DNA from: Erythroxylum novogranatense | Lineage: Eukaryota > Streptophyta > Magnoliopsida > Malpighiales > Erythroxylaceae | Direction of reading: 5' to 3' | Assembly (NCBI GenBank): GCA_029891385.1 | Contig: CM057226.1 | Span: 11,029,225-11,093,224, forward strand | Length of the DNA: 64,000 nt | Part shown: positions 34,851-45,702 of the stretch, one piece after another | Numbering within the stretch: the stretch's first letter is position 1 | Layout of the letters: the number at the start of each line of letters is the position of its first letter | Translations under genes and position numbers: made by a program | Notes under the pieces: model-generated | What the model was told of the DNA's origin: nothing | Seen by the model: the letters and a program-made list of their open reading frames with translations, nothing else | Database searches by the model: none

Positions 34851-35700
34851 GAAAAACATCTCAAGAAACATGTGAATTGCTGGAAGATATGCCTTCGAGC
34901 AGCTACCAGTGGCCCTTTGAGAGAAATACTAGAAAGAGAGAAATTTTGGAAGTGGACCAAGTGACTCAGTTATCTGCTCAATTGGCATCCCTATCCAATC
35001 AATTTTTAAAATTCATGTCAAAGGAAAGAGAGAATGAGCAGGTAGCAGCTACTAGTCATTCATTCTACACCAATGACGAGGGGGTGGAACAAGCCCAGTT
35101 TGTTAACCAAAGGAACTTGGTATTTAATTCACAACCAATGCGAAATCAATATGGTCAAGGCTACAACTCTAAGGAGCAATATAACAATGATATTCAAAGG
35201 AACATGCCCTACCCACCTAGATATGGACCACTATTGGCAGAACAGAGACCCTCCTTGGAAGAAATGATTGGCACTTTTGTAACAGAGACAAGGAACTGTT
35301 TCCACAAGAATGAGAAGGAGATGGATGAGCTATAAATGCAAGTAACCAGTATTGGGACTTCAGTGAAGAGTTTGGAAGTTCAGTTGGGAGAACTTGAAAA
35401 TATTGTTGGGAATTTGAATCAAATGACATTTCTAAGTAATGTTGAAACTAACCCGAGAGAGCAGTGCAAGGCCATCATTCTTTGAAGTGGAAAAGAATTG
35501 GACGAAGTGAAACCTAAAGAGCGGAGCTCCACTAAATCCAACCAAAACAAAGGAAATAATACTTGTGAAGAAGCAAGTGCACCTACACAAGTTGAGAAGG
35601 AAGTTAACTCGGAGAAGAAACTAGAAGGAGGCGTAAACAAAATCATCCCTGCTACCATATCCTCAAAGATTTCAGCGGAAGAAAATCAATGATCAATTCG
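34851..35700 (+). pseudogene. Athila-type gag, second part
   Basis: The gag frame resumes directly after the GAAAA duplication (ELLEDMPSSSYQWPFER). The reading phase across the solo LTR is kept if the LTR and one duplication copy are discounted. A Gln/Asn-rich region follows (about 35000-35300), then the gag/protease linker. Stops occur at 35333 and 35483. Confidence 0.8.
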
Positions 35701-36184
35701 CAAAATTCCTTGAAGTCTTTAAGAAACTTGAGATAAACATTCCCTTAATTGAAGCTATTGAACCGAATTACGCAAAATTCATTAATGACATTATTACCAA
35801 AAAAAGGAGATTTAGAGACTATGAGACGGTATTGATGACTGAGAAGTGTAGTGTAGTCTTGCAAAGAAAGTTTCCACAGAAATTGAAAGATCCGGGAAGC
35901 TTCACAATTTCGTGTGAGATCAGCAACACACATTTTGGTAAAGTTCTTTGCAATTTGGGGGCAAGCATAACTCTCATGCCTCTTTCCATCTTCCAAAAGC
36001 TAGGATTAGGAGAAGTCAAGTTATCGACAATTTGTCTCCAACTAGCCGATCGTTCTCTCACTTATCCTCGAGGTATTGTAGAAGACATTCTTGTTCGTGT
36101 TGATAAATTTATTCTCCCTGCAGACTTTGTGGTGCTCTACATGGAAGAAGATAAAGAGATCTGATCATACTTGGGTGACCATTC
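35700..36184 (+). pseudogene. Athila-type protease
   Basis: The retropepsin-like block reads LCNLGASITLMPLSIF at about 35945-35990, where the family has DLGAS. The catalytic Asp is therefore Asn here (GAT to AAT). Later family motifs (QLADRSLTYPRGIVEDILV) are intact. A frame change before 36185 separates it from RT. Confidence 0.8.
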
Positions 36185-37400
36185 TTGGCTACCGGAGGAG
36201 CAGTGATTAATGTGCAACAAGGGGAACTAACCTTGCATATAAATGGCGAGAAAGTGAGGTCTAACATATACAGATCGCTCAAACATCCAAGTGATACACA
36301 GACTTGCAAGCGAGTGGATGTCATATCATCTTGTGTGGTAACATCTTTTCCTTCCCTTATACCTAAAGACCCATTATTGACATGTTTGAAAGGTATGGTT
36401 AGAAAAGATGCTATGGATGATGATGATAATTGTTTTATGATGGTATTGGATTTTTTTGCATGCTTGAAAATTTTTGATCAAACCGAGCCTTTGTTTTGGG
36501 TGACTAATGCTGATGTTATTGGTGATGTGAATGATGTGCACCCATTAATTGATTTAAAACCTTTTCCTAAAAATTTAAAATATGCGTTCTTGAGTGTTAA
36601 TCAAACTTTTCCTGTCATTATTTCATCTTCATTGACTCCTTTAGAAGAAGAAAAATTGCTTAGGGTATTAAGGGAGTTAAAAATGCATTGGGTAGGTCAA
36701 TTTCAGACATTAAGGGAATTAGTCCTTCTATTATAATGCATAAAATACTGATGGAGGAGTCATTCACCCGTAGCATTCAACCCCAAAGAAGATTGAGCCC
36801 AGTAATGAAGGATGTGGTTAGGAATGAAATTCAAAAGTGGCTTAAGGCTGGAATCATTTACCCAAATTTTGATAGTTCACGGGTTATTCCTACTCAGGTG
36901 GTTCCTAAAAGAGGTGGATTCACTGTAGTTAAAGATGATAACAATGAGACTATTTCCACTAGGACAATCATTGGATGAAGGGTTTTGCATGGATTATAGG
37001 AAGTTAAACAAAGCCACTAGGAAGGACCATTTTTCTTTGCCATTCATAGATTAAATGTTGGATAGACTTGCTGGATATGCTTTTTACAACTTTTTAGATG
37101 GATACTCGGGATATAACCAAATAGTCATTGCACCTGAAGATCAAGAAAAGACCACATTTACTTGTCCTTTTGGCACATTTGCATTCAAGCGCATGCCTTT
37201 TGGTCTTTGCAATTCTCCTGCTACATTTCAGCGTTACATGATGGCTATTTTTTTTGATATGGTTGAGAATTTCATGGAAGTCTTTATGGATGATTTTTCT
37301 GTTTTTGGTGATTCTTTTGATAAGTGCTTACATAATCTATCTCTAGTATTGAGAAGATGTCAGGATAGCAACTTGGTGCTCAATTAGGAGAAATGTCATT
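36185..37400 (+). pseudogene. Athila-type reverse transcriptase
   Basis: Pre-RT sequence (PKNLKYAFL, PVIISSSLTPLEEEKLL) is in one frame to 36736. A shifted frame gives KILMEESFTRSIQPQRRLSP and KWLKAGIIYP, then a third gives LDGYSGYNQIVIAPEDQEKT, RMPFGLCNSPATFQRYM and the catalytic box VFMDDFSVFG. Stops occur at 36976 and 37385 and there are at least two frameshifts. Confidence 0.9.
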
Positions 37401-38286
37401 TTATGGTGAGGGAAGGAATTGTGTTGGGTCACAAAGTATTTGCTCATGACATTGAAGTGGACCGAGCCAAAACAGCAGCTATTGAAAAGCTTCCTCCACC
37501 GACAATTGTAAAGAGCATCTGCAGTTTCCTTGGACATGCTGGGTTTTACTAGAAATTCATCAAAGACTTCTCTAAGATTGCCAAACCTCTTTGCAATCTC
37601 TTAGAGAAGGATGTAAAATTTGAGTTCAATGAGAAATGCTTGCAGGCTTTTGAGTTGATCAAGAAAAAGTTGATTTCATCTCTCGTGATGATCACAACTA
37701 ATTGGCAACAACCAGTTAAAATTATGTGTGATGCGAGTGACTTTGCAATGGGAGCAGCGTATGGCCAAAGGCGAGAGAAAGTGTTCAGGGTTATCTACTA
37801 CCCTAGCCGAACTTGGATGATGCCTAACAAAATTACACTACTACAGAGAAGGAAATGTTGGCAGTTGTTTTTTTTGGACAAGTTTCGGTCGTATATCATT
37901 GGGTCTAAAGTTGTGGTTTTCATAGATCAGGCCGCAATCTGATATTTGTTTGCAAAGAAAGATGCCAAGCCGCAACTCATTTGATGAGTCTTGCTTTTGC
38001 AAGAGTTTGATGTAGAAATCAAAGACAAAAAGGGGACATAAAATGTAGTGGCCGACCATCTATCTCGATTAGAGCTTGAGGAATCAAAACCATCAATACC
38101 TATTCAAGAGACTTTCCCAGATGAGCAATTATTCAGAGTTAATGAATAGCTTCTATGGTTTGCCGACGTGGTGAATTATTTAGCTACAGGTTTGATTCCT
38201 CATATTTAAATCCATCTTAAAAGAAAAAGTTCCTATTTGATGCGAAAAGTTATCTATAAGATGAGCTTTTACTATTCAAGAGCGAT
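37401..38286 (+). pseudogene. Athila-type RNase H and connection region
   Basis: Broken frames give GIVLGHKV, KPLCNLLEKDVKFEFNEKC, KIMCDASDFAMGAAYGQR (first RNase H Asp) and VVADHLSRLE. The sequence is interrupted at 38287 by a Cassandra TRIM. Confidence 0.85.
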
Positions 38287-38546
38287 TGTAACATCCCAGA
38301 TCACCCGCTCACAGATATTGTCGGCTTTAGGCCTTGGCCCAGTCAAGCCCTCACGGTTTTGCTTTTTCCGAGAACTTCCCAAGAGGTCACCAATTATGGT
38401 ACTACTCTCGCCTAGGCACATTTAACTTTAGAGTTCTGATGGGATCCAGTGCGTTAGGGCATGAAAAACGTGTTTGCAAGGGATAGGTATTCGTATCCTT
38501 ATAAGGCATACTTCGTTCTCCTCTCCAACCGATGTGGGATCTCACA
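38287..38546 (-). repeat. Cassandra 3' LTR
   Basis: Minus strand TGTGAGATCCCACATCGG...GGGATGTTACA. The 5S-like segment is at about 38368-38455. Confidence 0.9.
38368..38455 (-). ncRNA. 5S rRNA-like segment in the Cassandra 3' LTR
   Basis: Minus strand GGATCCCATCAGAACTC and GGCGAGAGTAGTACC match plant 5S rRNA. The segment before the second block reads AAAGTTAAATGTGCCTAGG, a mutated version of the pol III internal A-box region. It is not a functional 5S gene. Confidence 0.85.
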
Positions 38547-38612
38547 CTCTCCACCCCCTTAGGGCACAACCCTCTTTTAGGGTCCAGCCTAACTGGCACA
38601 ACAGTTCGGGTA

Positions 38613-38627
38613 CCGGCTTTGATACCA
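38613..38627 (-). other. Primer binding site of the Cassandra TRIM
   Basis: Minus strand TGGTATCAAAGCCGG, the usual Cassandra initiator-Met-type primer site. Confidence 0.85.
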
Positions 38628-38628
38628 T

Positions 38629-38888
38629 CGTAACATCCCAGATCACCTGCTCACAGATATTGTCCGCTTTGGGCCTTACCCCAACCAAGCCCTCACGATT
38701 TTGCTTTTCCAGAGAACTTCCTAGGAGGTCACCCATCCTGGTACTACTCTCGCCCAAGCACATTCAAATTCAGAGTTTTGATGGAATCCGGTGTGTTAGG
38801 GCATGAAAAACACATTTGCAAGGGAGAGATATTGATACCCTTATAAGGCGTACTTCATTCCCCTCTCTAACTAATGTGGGATCTCACA
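38629..38888 (-). repeat. Cassandra 5' LTR with 5S-like segment
   Basis: 260 bp, similar throughout to 38287-38546. The 5S-like part lies at about 38711-38795. On the plus strand the first base has changed from T to C, so the minus-strand end reads ...GTTACG. By eye the two LTRs differ at many positions, so this copy is old. Confidence 0.9.
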
Positions 38889-40008
38889 GAGGTCCTGATC
38901 AAGTGATTCGAAGATGTATCCCGGAAGATGAAGTCTTAGCAATTTTGGAGCATTATCAATCATCACCATATAGAGGTCACTTTGGCCTAACAAGAACGGC
39001 ATCAAAGGTTCTTTAATATGGTTTCTATTAGCCTACGCTTTATAAGGATAGCTATGCTTTCACTAAGATGTGTGACCGATGTCAACAAATGGTAAATATC
39101 TCATGACGTCATGAGCTTCCTTTGACAAACATTTTTAAGGTAGAACTCTTCGATTTGTGGGGTATTGACTTCATTGGACCATTCCCTAAATCTTGTAAAA
39201 AATCCTAAATCCTTTTGGTTGTGGATTGCCAACAAATGATGCCAAGGTTATTCTCAGATTTCTCAAGAAAAGCATTTTCACAAGATTTGGCACTCCAAGG
39301 GGCATTATTAGTTACGAAGGTACCCACTTTTGCAACAAGCTTCCGGGTAATCTTTTAAGCAAATATGGAGTTCGACACAAGGTTGCTTTACACTGCCACC
39401 CACAGTCAAATGGCCAAGCTGAAATATCAAATCTAGAGATCAAGGACATTCTTGAGAAGACAGTGAACCTCAACCGGAAAGACTAGGCTCTCAAGCTTGA
39501 TGATGCCCTTTGGGTATATAAGATGGCTTTCAAGACTCCAATTGGCATGTCTCCATATCATTTGGCTTGTGGAAAAGCTTTTCATCTTCCGGAGGAGTTG
39601 GAACATAAGGCTTATTGGGCAGTTCAGAAGCTAAATCTTGATTGGCAAAAATTGGTTGAAAATTGGTCTCTTCAGTTGTGTGAATAGGAAGAATTTAGAA
39701 ATAAGGTGTATGAGAACTCCAAAATATACAAGGAGAAAACTAAAAAATGGCATGACTAACACATCATGAGGAAAGAATTTGCTCTAGGAGAGAAAATTCT
39801 CCTTTTCAACTTGAGATTGAAGTTTTTTCCAGGTAAATTACGCTCTAGATGGTCAGGGCCCTTTGTTATGAAGAATGTTACCTCTTATGGAGCAATTGAA
39901 GTTGAGGGAAGCGATGGACGAACTTTCAAATTGACTAGGCAAAGATTGAAGCACTATTATGGTCAAGAGTTTAGAGACATTGCACGTATTTCACTCAAGG
40001 AACTGTGA
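38889..40008 (+). pseudogene. Athila-type integrase
   Basis: The zinc-binding domain (PDQVIRRCIPEDEVLAIL, GHFGLTRTASKVL, CDRCQQM) is followed by DLWGIDFIGPFPKS (first Asp). Then come [20 protein letters not shown] and [12 protein letters not shown], where the family has ISDEGTHF, so the second catalytic Asp is Tyr. [20 protein letters not shown] and the C-terminal block RSRWSGPFVMKNVTSYGAIE end the domain. Part of the core between 39185 and 39226 is missing, and there are several stops. Confidence 0.88.
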
Positions 40009-40068
40009 TCAAATGGCTACATCGACCTATCAATGTTAAACTTAACACCTGTAGGGAGGCACCCCAAT
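40009..40068 (+). other. Athila post-pol segment, cut by an LTR
   Basis: GGGAGGCACCCCAA (40054-40067) is the phrase that usually follows pol in Athila elements. The element is interrupted here; its env-like region and 3' LTR are not seen. Confidence 0.6.
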
Positions 40069-40189
40069 TGTAATATCCCGTTCCTTTGTGAAGGGTTGGA
40101 ACCCTAAAATGTGATATGAGTGAGCTCAAAGAGCATAATGTGTCGGAAAAAATGAGTGTGAGACCAGAGACCTTGAAGAGGGTTTGTGT

Positions 40190-40380
40190 GAGTCATGTCC
40201 ATTTAACGGACATGCAAGTTCGTTTAACGGACAGCCTCGGGTGAATTGGAACAAGTTGGGTGATTCATGTCCATTTAACGGATATGCAGGTCCATTTAAC
40301 GGACCTTTTCGGGTGAATTTGGATTGCTTGGCCAGTCTATGTCATTTTAACGGACATGTGAGTCCGTTTAATGGACATAC
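40190..40380. repeat. GTCCATTTAACGGAC dyad array, 71-bp period
   Basis: Six copies of a GTCC(A/G)TTTAACGGAC dyad lie in three pairs starting about 40196/40219, 40267/40290 and 40338/40362. The pair-to-pair period is 71 bp, with TCGGGTGAATT between pairs. A seventh lone copy occurs at about 42182. The open frame through it (40184-40411) only reflects the repeat. Confidence 0.85.
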
Positions 40381-43300
40381 TCGGGGCCACTTTGGTAAAT
40401 TGCAATTTTGACCGTTTTACATTTGGTTCATGTGGGCTTAAGTGAAATTAAGATACAAAAGCCTCATATGGGGGTACTCATGGATGAATTGGATTATTGC
40501 ACACATTAAAATCATTTATCATGCACTCAATTGACATTTTCCGGGTATAATTGGTAATACATGGGATTGTTTTGAGAATCTCGAGTTGTGGTTATCGAAA
40601 ATTATTTTGGATAGTGAACTTATTGATTTGGCATTTTTGGGAAATTTTAGAAAATTTTTCTAGAATTTTTCGGGGAAAAATTTGGACTAGGAAAAATGCC
40701 GAGTGGCAGATCAATCAATAATTGGCAGTAGAATTTATTGTCAAATATTGGGATTTTGGACATATGGCTATAGGAATTTTTGGCAAGTATTATTATTGGA
40801 ATTTGGGCTTGAAATTGACTATTGGGCTTGGAAATGATAAATTAAGAAGGGTTGAGGTTGAGCTTGACACATGGCCAATTTATAGCCACGTATTTGTTTA
40901 ATTTAATCTAAGTTTGCTTTAACTTAAGCTCTCCCTCACCCTCGTCACGACACCCTCCTTTCAATTTTATTTGGAGCTTTGTTTTGGTTCTCTCTTCTCT
41001 TCTTCGTGTATCACCCTCTTTCTCCATGGATTGTGTGTTCTTCTCATGCTAAATCTAGCCATCATCTCTCCTTATTTCTTTTTATCTTGCTTTCTTATTC
41101 GGCTCTCCATATAAACCTATCTCTATCACTTTGGATGATGATGAATGTTGGAGATGGTGAAAGCTAGGTCTTGGTGATTTCTTTGGAGAACTTGAAGATT
41201 AAGTGGTTAAATCAAGTAAGTTTTAGCTTTAAATGTTATGGTTATGTATGGTTATGGAAAAATTGAAGTTAGTATGATGAGACCTTGATGATTTCATTTT
41301 GCTTGTGTATAGGAGTCAATAGATGTTGTTCATGTGTGTGATGATTGTGTATGTTGAGCCTAATTCATGTAAATTTATAGAGAAAGTTGGAAAATTGATT
41401 GATATGTTAATGGGGGAATTGGATGAGTACATAGGTGTATATGCCCCGTTTTCTCGGTTGTAATTAAGTGTAGGTCATGAAATGTTTATGAGTGATAGCT
41501 TGAGTTGAAGTGAGTAGTGAATGATGGGGGAAGAGAGGAATTAGGCATAAGTGGTACTTGATGAGTTAAATGGTAGGAAAGAATAAGTGTAAAATCTGGA
41601 AATTTGAAATAGTTTGAGCTTTGGAGTGTGCTCTAATTGGATAGTCATAATTGATTGTATAATTGTCTAAATGAGTTGAAATTTGGCTTAAATGAAACTA
41701 GAGATAATTGGATACAAATTTTATGAAGCTATTGAATGTGAATGTGGTCTTGGAGAGTCCCATATGTTGGTATGAAGTTAGGAACTTAAGTGTTGAAATT
41801 GTTGAGAATAAATGTATATGATTGTGTTTCATGTCAAGTGTTTATGATCAATAATGGGATATCATTTAGCTATGGATGATGTAAAGTTGAAAGGGAGTTA
41901 GAATATGGATAATTGATAAGCATTGCACTAGAAATGATGGGCTAAGCATGAGGAATTAAATGTTGTTAGTGAAGAGTTCAAAATCTGAATTTTTGTTAAA
42001 ACTCAATTGAACATACTTTAGTGCAAGGGGCATAACTCTTTGTGTAGAAGTCAGAATGAGATGATCTATATATGGTTTTGATATTAGACTTCGAGATCTA
42101 CAACTTCTATTTCAGGCGAAATTTCGAAATTATGATTTTTTGAGGGTTGAATTTTCAAAGTGGTATAAGTGACCCGTAGCAGTCCGTTTAACGGACATTC
42201 ACTGGATTAATGGTACTAATTAAGCCTCAAATGGGTGTTTAAGTGAACCTAGAATGATCCTTGGTCTATGGGACTCATGTATAAAAGGTTTGAAGTGAAA
42301 TCGAAGGTTAAAACTTAGTGAATGAATGGGTGGAATCAAAAGTGTCGAATGCATGTGTAAATGGGAATGGAAATGTTTACATGCTTGTGATATTGTTTAA
42401 GGAAGTTAAGTAAATGGTACTAAGTGATTTATTATGATAGGGAATTGGATATGAGTAGATCATATAAGGTTAGAAATGAAATGACGGGAAATTGAGTTAT
42501 GTTATCAAATGAGCAAGTGTTCTTGAGATGTAAGTGTATGATTTTGCTAGACTCTTAAAGAGTCAAATTTGAATGGATAATTGAAAATGATCACATAAAA
42601 AGGGAGTGTAAGTCTGAGTCCAATTTAAGTAGACAAATTGAATTATGATTTGAGAATGGATATTCAGTGTAAGTGTAAAGCATATACCCCAGAATTGTCA
42701 TTGAGTATGCATTATACTTTACGCATATACACATGTGAAAATGGGATAGTTATGATTGTACTTTTATTAATGTGTGTGCAAATTGTGTTTTGCATATGAT
42801 TGATACAGGACAAAACGTCCTCAGCCAGACTGTTGGACCCCAAACTTTCGGTGAAAATTAGAAATATTAAAATGAATTCAATGAGTGTTTTCGGATATGA
42901 ATTGTGTATAGATGTTATTGTGCTTAAAGGAAATTGATGAGAAATGAAGTGATTGGTTTTGATGACTTTGAAATTTGAGTAGAGTTGTATGAGTTATGAA
43001 AGTTAAAGTGAATGGGTTGATTGAAATGGAGTTGAAAAGCATGAAATAGAAAGTGAAAGTGTGAAATTTTGAAGAAAATAGAAAGTTTGACTAGAGAGTT
43101 GACTTTTTGATTTAGGCAGATTTTGAGGAAATGATCTTCATGAAATTTGTAGATTATGTTGAGCGCTTTCCGTAACTATAAAGTTTGACAGTTTTTATGT
43201 AACATCCTATCCCCGATGGGAAGGGTAAATTGGTCAATTGGGACAGGCTAGTAATTTGCATTGCATATTTTGAATTGAACATTTATTTTGACCTCTAATT

Positions 43301-43751
43301 TTAGAGGAATGAGTCTCTTGGTTCTTGCACATGTAGGTACATGCATTCATGATATTTCCCAGCAATTATTTGTGATTGTGATGGGATTTGTGAAAACGAT
43401 ATGATTTATGATTTGTTAAGAATTATGGAACATTTGGTCTGAATAGTTGAATTGGAAATGTTTTAGAGTGACCGTCAGTTGATAATGACCCTTAGGAATT
43501 TTTCTGGAAATTCGGGAGAAAAAGTTTGGACCGAAAAATTCTCCGAGTGACGAACCGATCGATTTTATAGAACTGAAATGATTGTCTAATGGCTAGGGAA
43601 ATTTTGCTATATGATTTTAGAAATTAATATGACGAGTCATTGAAATTTGGAAATAAATTGGACTAGAAATGAAATTGAAAAGAGAAAGAGATTTAAATGT
43701 ACTATGAGGAAATTGGCATGTGGCAAAGTTTTAGGGTTGAAGGCTTTTAGA

Positions 43752-43759
43752 GTATAAAT
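43752..43759 (+). promoter_or_regulatory. TATA box of the solo LTR
   Basis: GAGTATAAATACCC about 550 bp into the LTR, at the same relative place as the Tekay TATA box. Confidence 0.6.
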
Positions 43760-44161
43760 ACCCTAAGTTTTCGAAATCCCCTCATATTTTGACAGAAAAC
43801 TTGTTCTCCACCTAGGGCATGATTTTTCTCCCCTTTGGTCGATCCTTCTTCTTCCTTTTGGTGATCTTCGATCTTTAGCTCTCCTCTTGCTTGCTTCTTC
43901 TTCTTGTTTAAGGTCCAATGAAAACTCATGAGAAGATGGAGCTTTATATAGTTTTGGGAGTGAGAACCGTATGTGTGAAGAATTGGAGATTTTCGGGTGT
44001 TGTAGAGAAAAGCTTGATTTTGGTAAGTAAATGGTTTAATGTTGTTTATTTGTTAGCTTGATGCATGCATGGGTTTTATTGTGAAAGGTTGGGGTAGTTA
44101 TGGGTGAGCTGTAACTGGTTTTGGAGAGAGAAATGAAAAGGAGAATCGGAGAAGAAACCCG

Positions 44162-44356
44162 CACGTCACAACGAATAATAATTTAGACGTCGCGATGAGC
44201 AGGAATTTTATACGTCGCGACGAGCCTAGATGGGACGTCGCGACGAAGGAATTTTTGCACATTGCGACGAGCGTCACGTCGCGACAAGCATGGGTTGACG
44301 TCGCGACGAGCGGGAATTTTATACGTCGCGACGAGCGATTAGACGCCGCGGTGAGG
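44162..44356. repeat. CGTCGCGACGAG palindrome array, ~25-bp spacing
   Basis: About nine copies of ACGTCGCGACGAG, several degenerate (CACATTGCGACGAG, GACGCCGCGGTGAG), spaced mostly 12-26 bp. It is far richer in CpG than the surrounding AT-rich LTR. It is followed within 40 bp by the GGCATAACT phrase that also follows the dyad element of other LTRs. Confidence 0.88.
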
Positions 44357-45312
44357 GACCTTTTTTTGAACTGAAATGGTTTAGTTTTTGAGGCATAACT
44401 AATGGTGTAGACCTTCAATTGAGGTGATTCTTGATTCGTTATGAACTAGAGAAAGAGGTCTACAATTGAGGAAAAGAAAGAAAGTATTGAATGAAATTTG
44501 AGAATAGGTTCTATTACAACCTAAGGATTGTTTATTCATAATTGAGATATAATTGTGAGATTTCTGAATTTAAGGAAATGCTATGGAGAGTTTTGGAAAC
44601 TGTGTATAAAGCGTGAATTTTGATATAGAGAATAATAACACTAAAATTGAGGTTTTGCTTGAGAATATCCTAGTGTGTAGGACTTGGTAATTGATTGAGT
44701 GTTAGAATTGAAATTGGTGGAGTGTTGTATTATGTTATTGAATTGAAATGAGTTATTATTGATCAATCGAGTGAAAGTTAGATTTTGACATAGATAATGG
44801 AAATTGGGAATTAGTGCCGGGAAGGTCATGAATACGCATCGTACATCTTTTATTTCAGACATGTGCATCATGGAATCTTTCTGATTGTGCATTTAGTAAT
44901 GAATGACTAATTGATTATTTAGAGGCACCATTGGATCGTTATTCCACGGACAGCGCTGGAGCTTCCAGGCAACAGCTAGGAAGTTCAGGGGAGTAACCTA
45001 GTTGGTTCCTCAATCTATGTGTGTTTAATATTATGTGCATTGATGCCATGTGGAGATAATGGATGGATATGTGTGTTTGATTTTGATTGATTTCGGATCA
45101 TGGGTGTTCGAAATATTGAGAACTTTATATTGAAGTGCTATTATGTATAAATGATCATGAATGCATAAATGAAATAAATGTAAATGTATATGACTGAAAT
45201 ACCGGACCGAAGGTCCGAAGAATCGGGAATTTGGTCACTGAAATAGAAACTGATTGTAAATGGAAATTGGAGCATATGCATTCATGCATAAAGGTATGAT
45301 CAGAAAATGGCA

Positions 45313-45492
45313 GTTGTGACCGGAGAAGCCAACGTATTACAGAGCTTTAAGCTCAACGCATAAGGCTTCGTGCCCAACGTATTTCAGAGCCACTGGCTCA
45401 ACGTATCAGGGCATTCAGGCCTAATGTATTCAGAGCCACAGGCTCAACGCAATGTGCCTGTCACTGGGACTGTTCAGGCGCATGGTCACAAC
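45313..45492 (+). repeat. Stem-enclosed dyad units in the solo LTR
   Basis: GTTGTGACC (45313-45321) and GGTCACAAC (45484-45492) are perfect inverted repeats. They enclose GAGCTTTAAGCTC, GAGCCACTGGCTC, GGGCATTCAGGCC and GAGCCACAGGCTC, separated by AACGTATT-type spacers. Confidence 0.75.
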
Positions 45493-45639
45493 AACGTAGT
45501 AAAATGGAAAGTGTCACATGTGCATTGCATACATGATATGATTGAATGTGAACTGTGTGAAAGGCAAAACGCCTCATAATTGTGAATTGACAGCGTACGT
45601 GATTTGTGGTAAATTGATTGTATATGCATAAATTGAGTG

Positions 45640-45702
45640 AACCATCGATGATGGTTTCTCATTGAGTTCGCAAACTCACCCAACATTGCAATTATTTTTC
45701 AG
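45640..45702 (+). promoter_or_regulatory. Paired hairpins and splice acceptor
   Basis: AACCATCGATGATGGTT (45640-45656), TGAGTTCGCAAACTCA (45663-45678), then ATTATTTTTCAG ending at 45702. A further CCCGTT/AACGGG hairpin follows at 45717-45733. Confidence 0.6.

Larger units (their letters stand above)
38287..38888 (-). mobile_element. Cassandra TRIM (5S rRNA-bearing LTR retroelement)
   Basis: Two 260-bp direct repeats (38287-38546 and 38629-38888) flank an 82-bp non-coding interior with a primer site adjoining the right-hand repeat. Each LTR carries a 5S rRNA-like segment on the minus strand. This combination defines Cassandra, a non-autonomous miniature retroelement that uses proteins of other elements. 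It sits in Athila pol between RNase H and integrase. The target duplication is not clean (GAGCG on the left, GAGGT on the right at best). Confidence 0.92.

Noticed and set aside
38368..38455. Functional 5S rRNA gene
   Set aside because: The segment lies in a Cassandra LTR, is diverged in the internal promoter region and lacks a complete 5S sequence.
40184..40411. 75-codon frame with an internal 24-residue repeat (FNGH/FNGQ pattern)
   Set aside because: The repeat comes from the ~72-bp DNA dyad array, whose length happens to be a multiple of three; there is no start context or domain.
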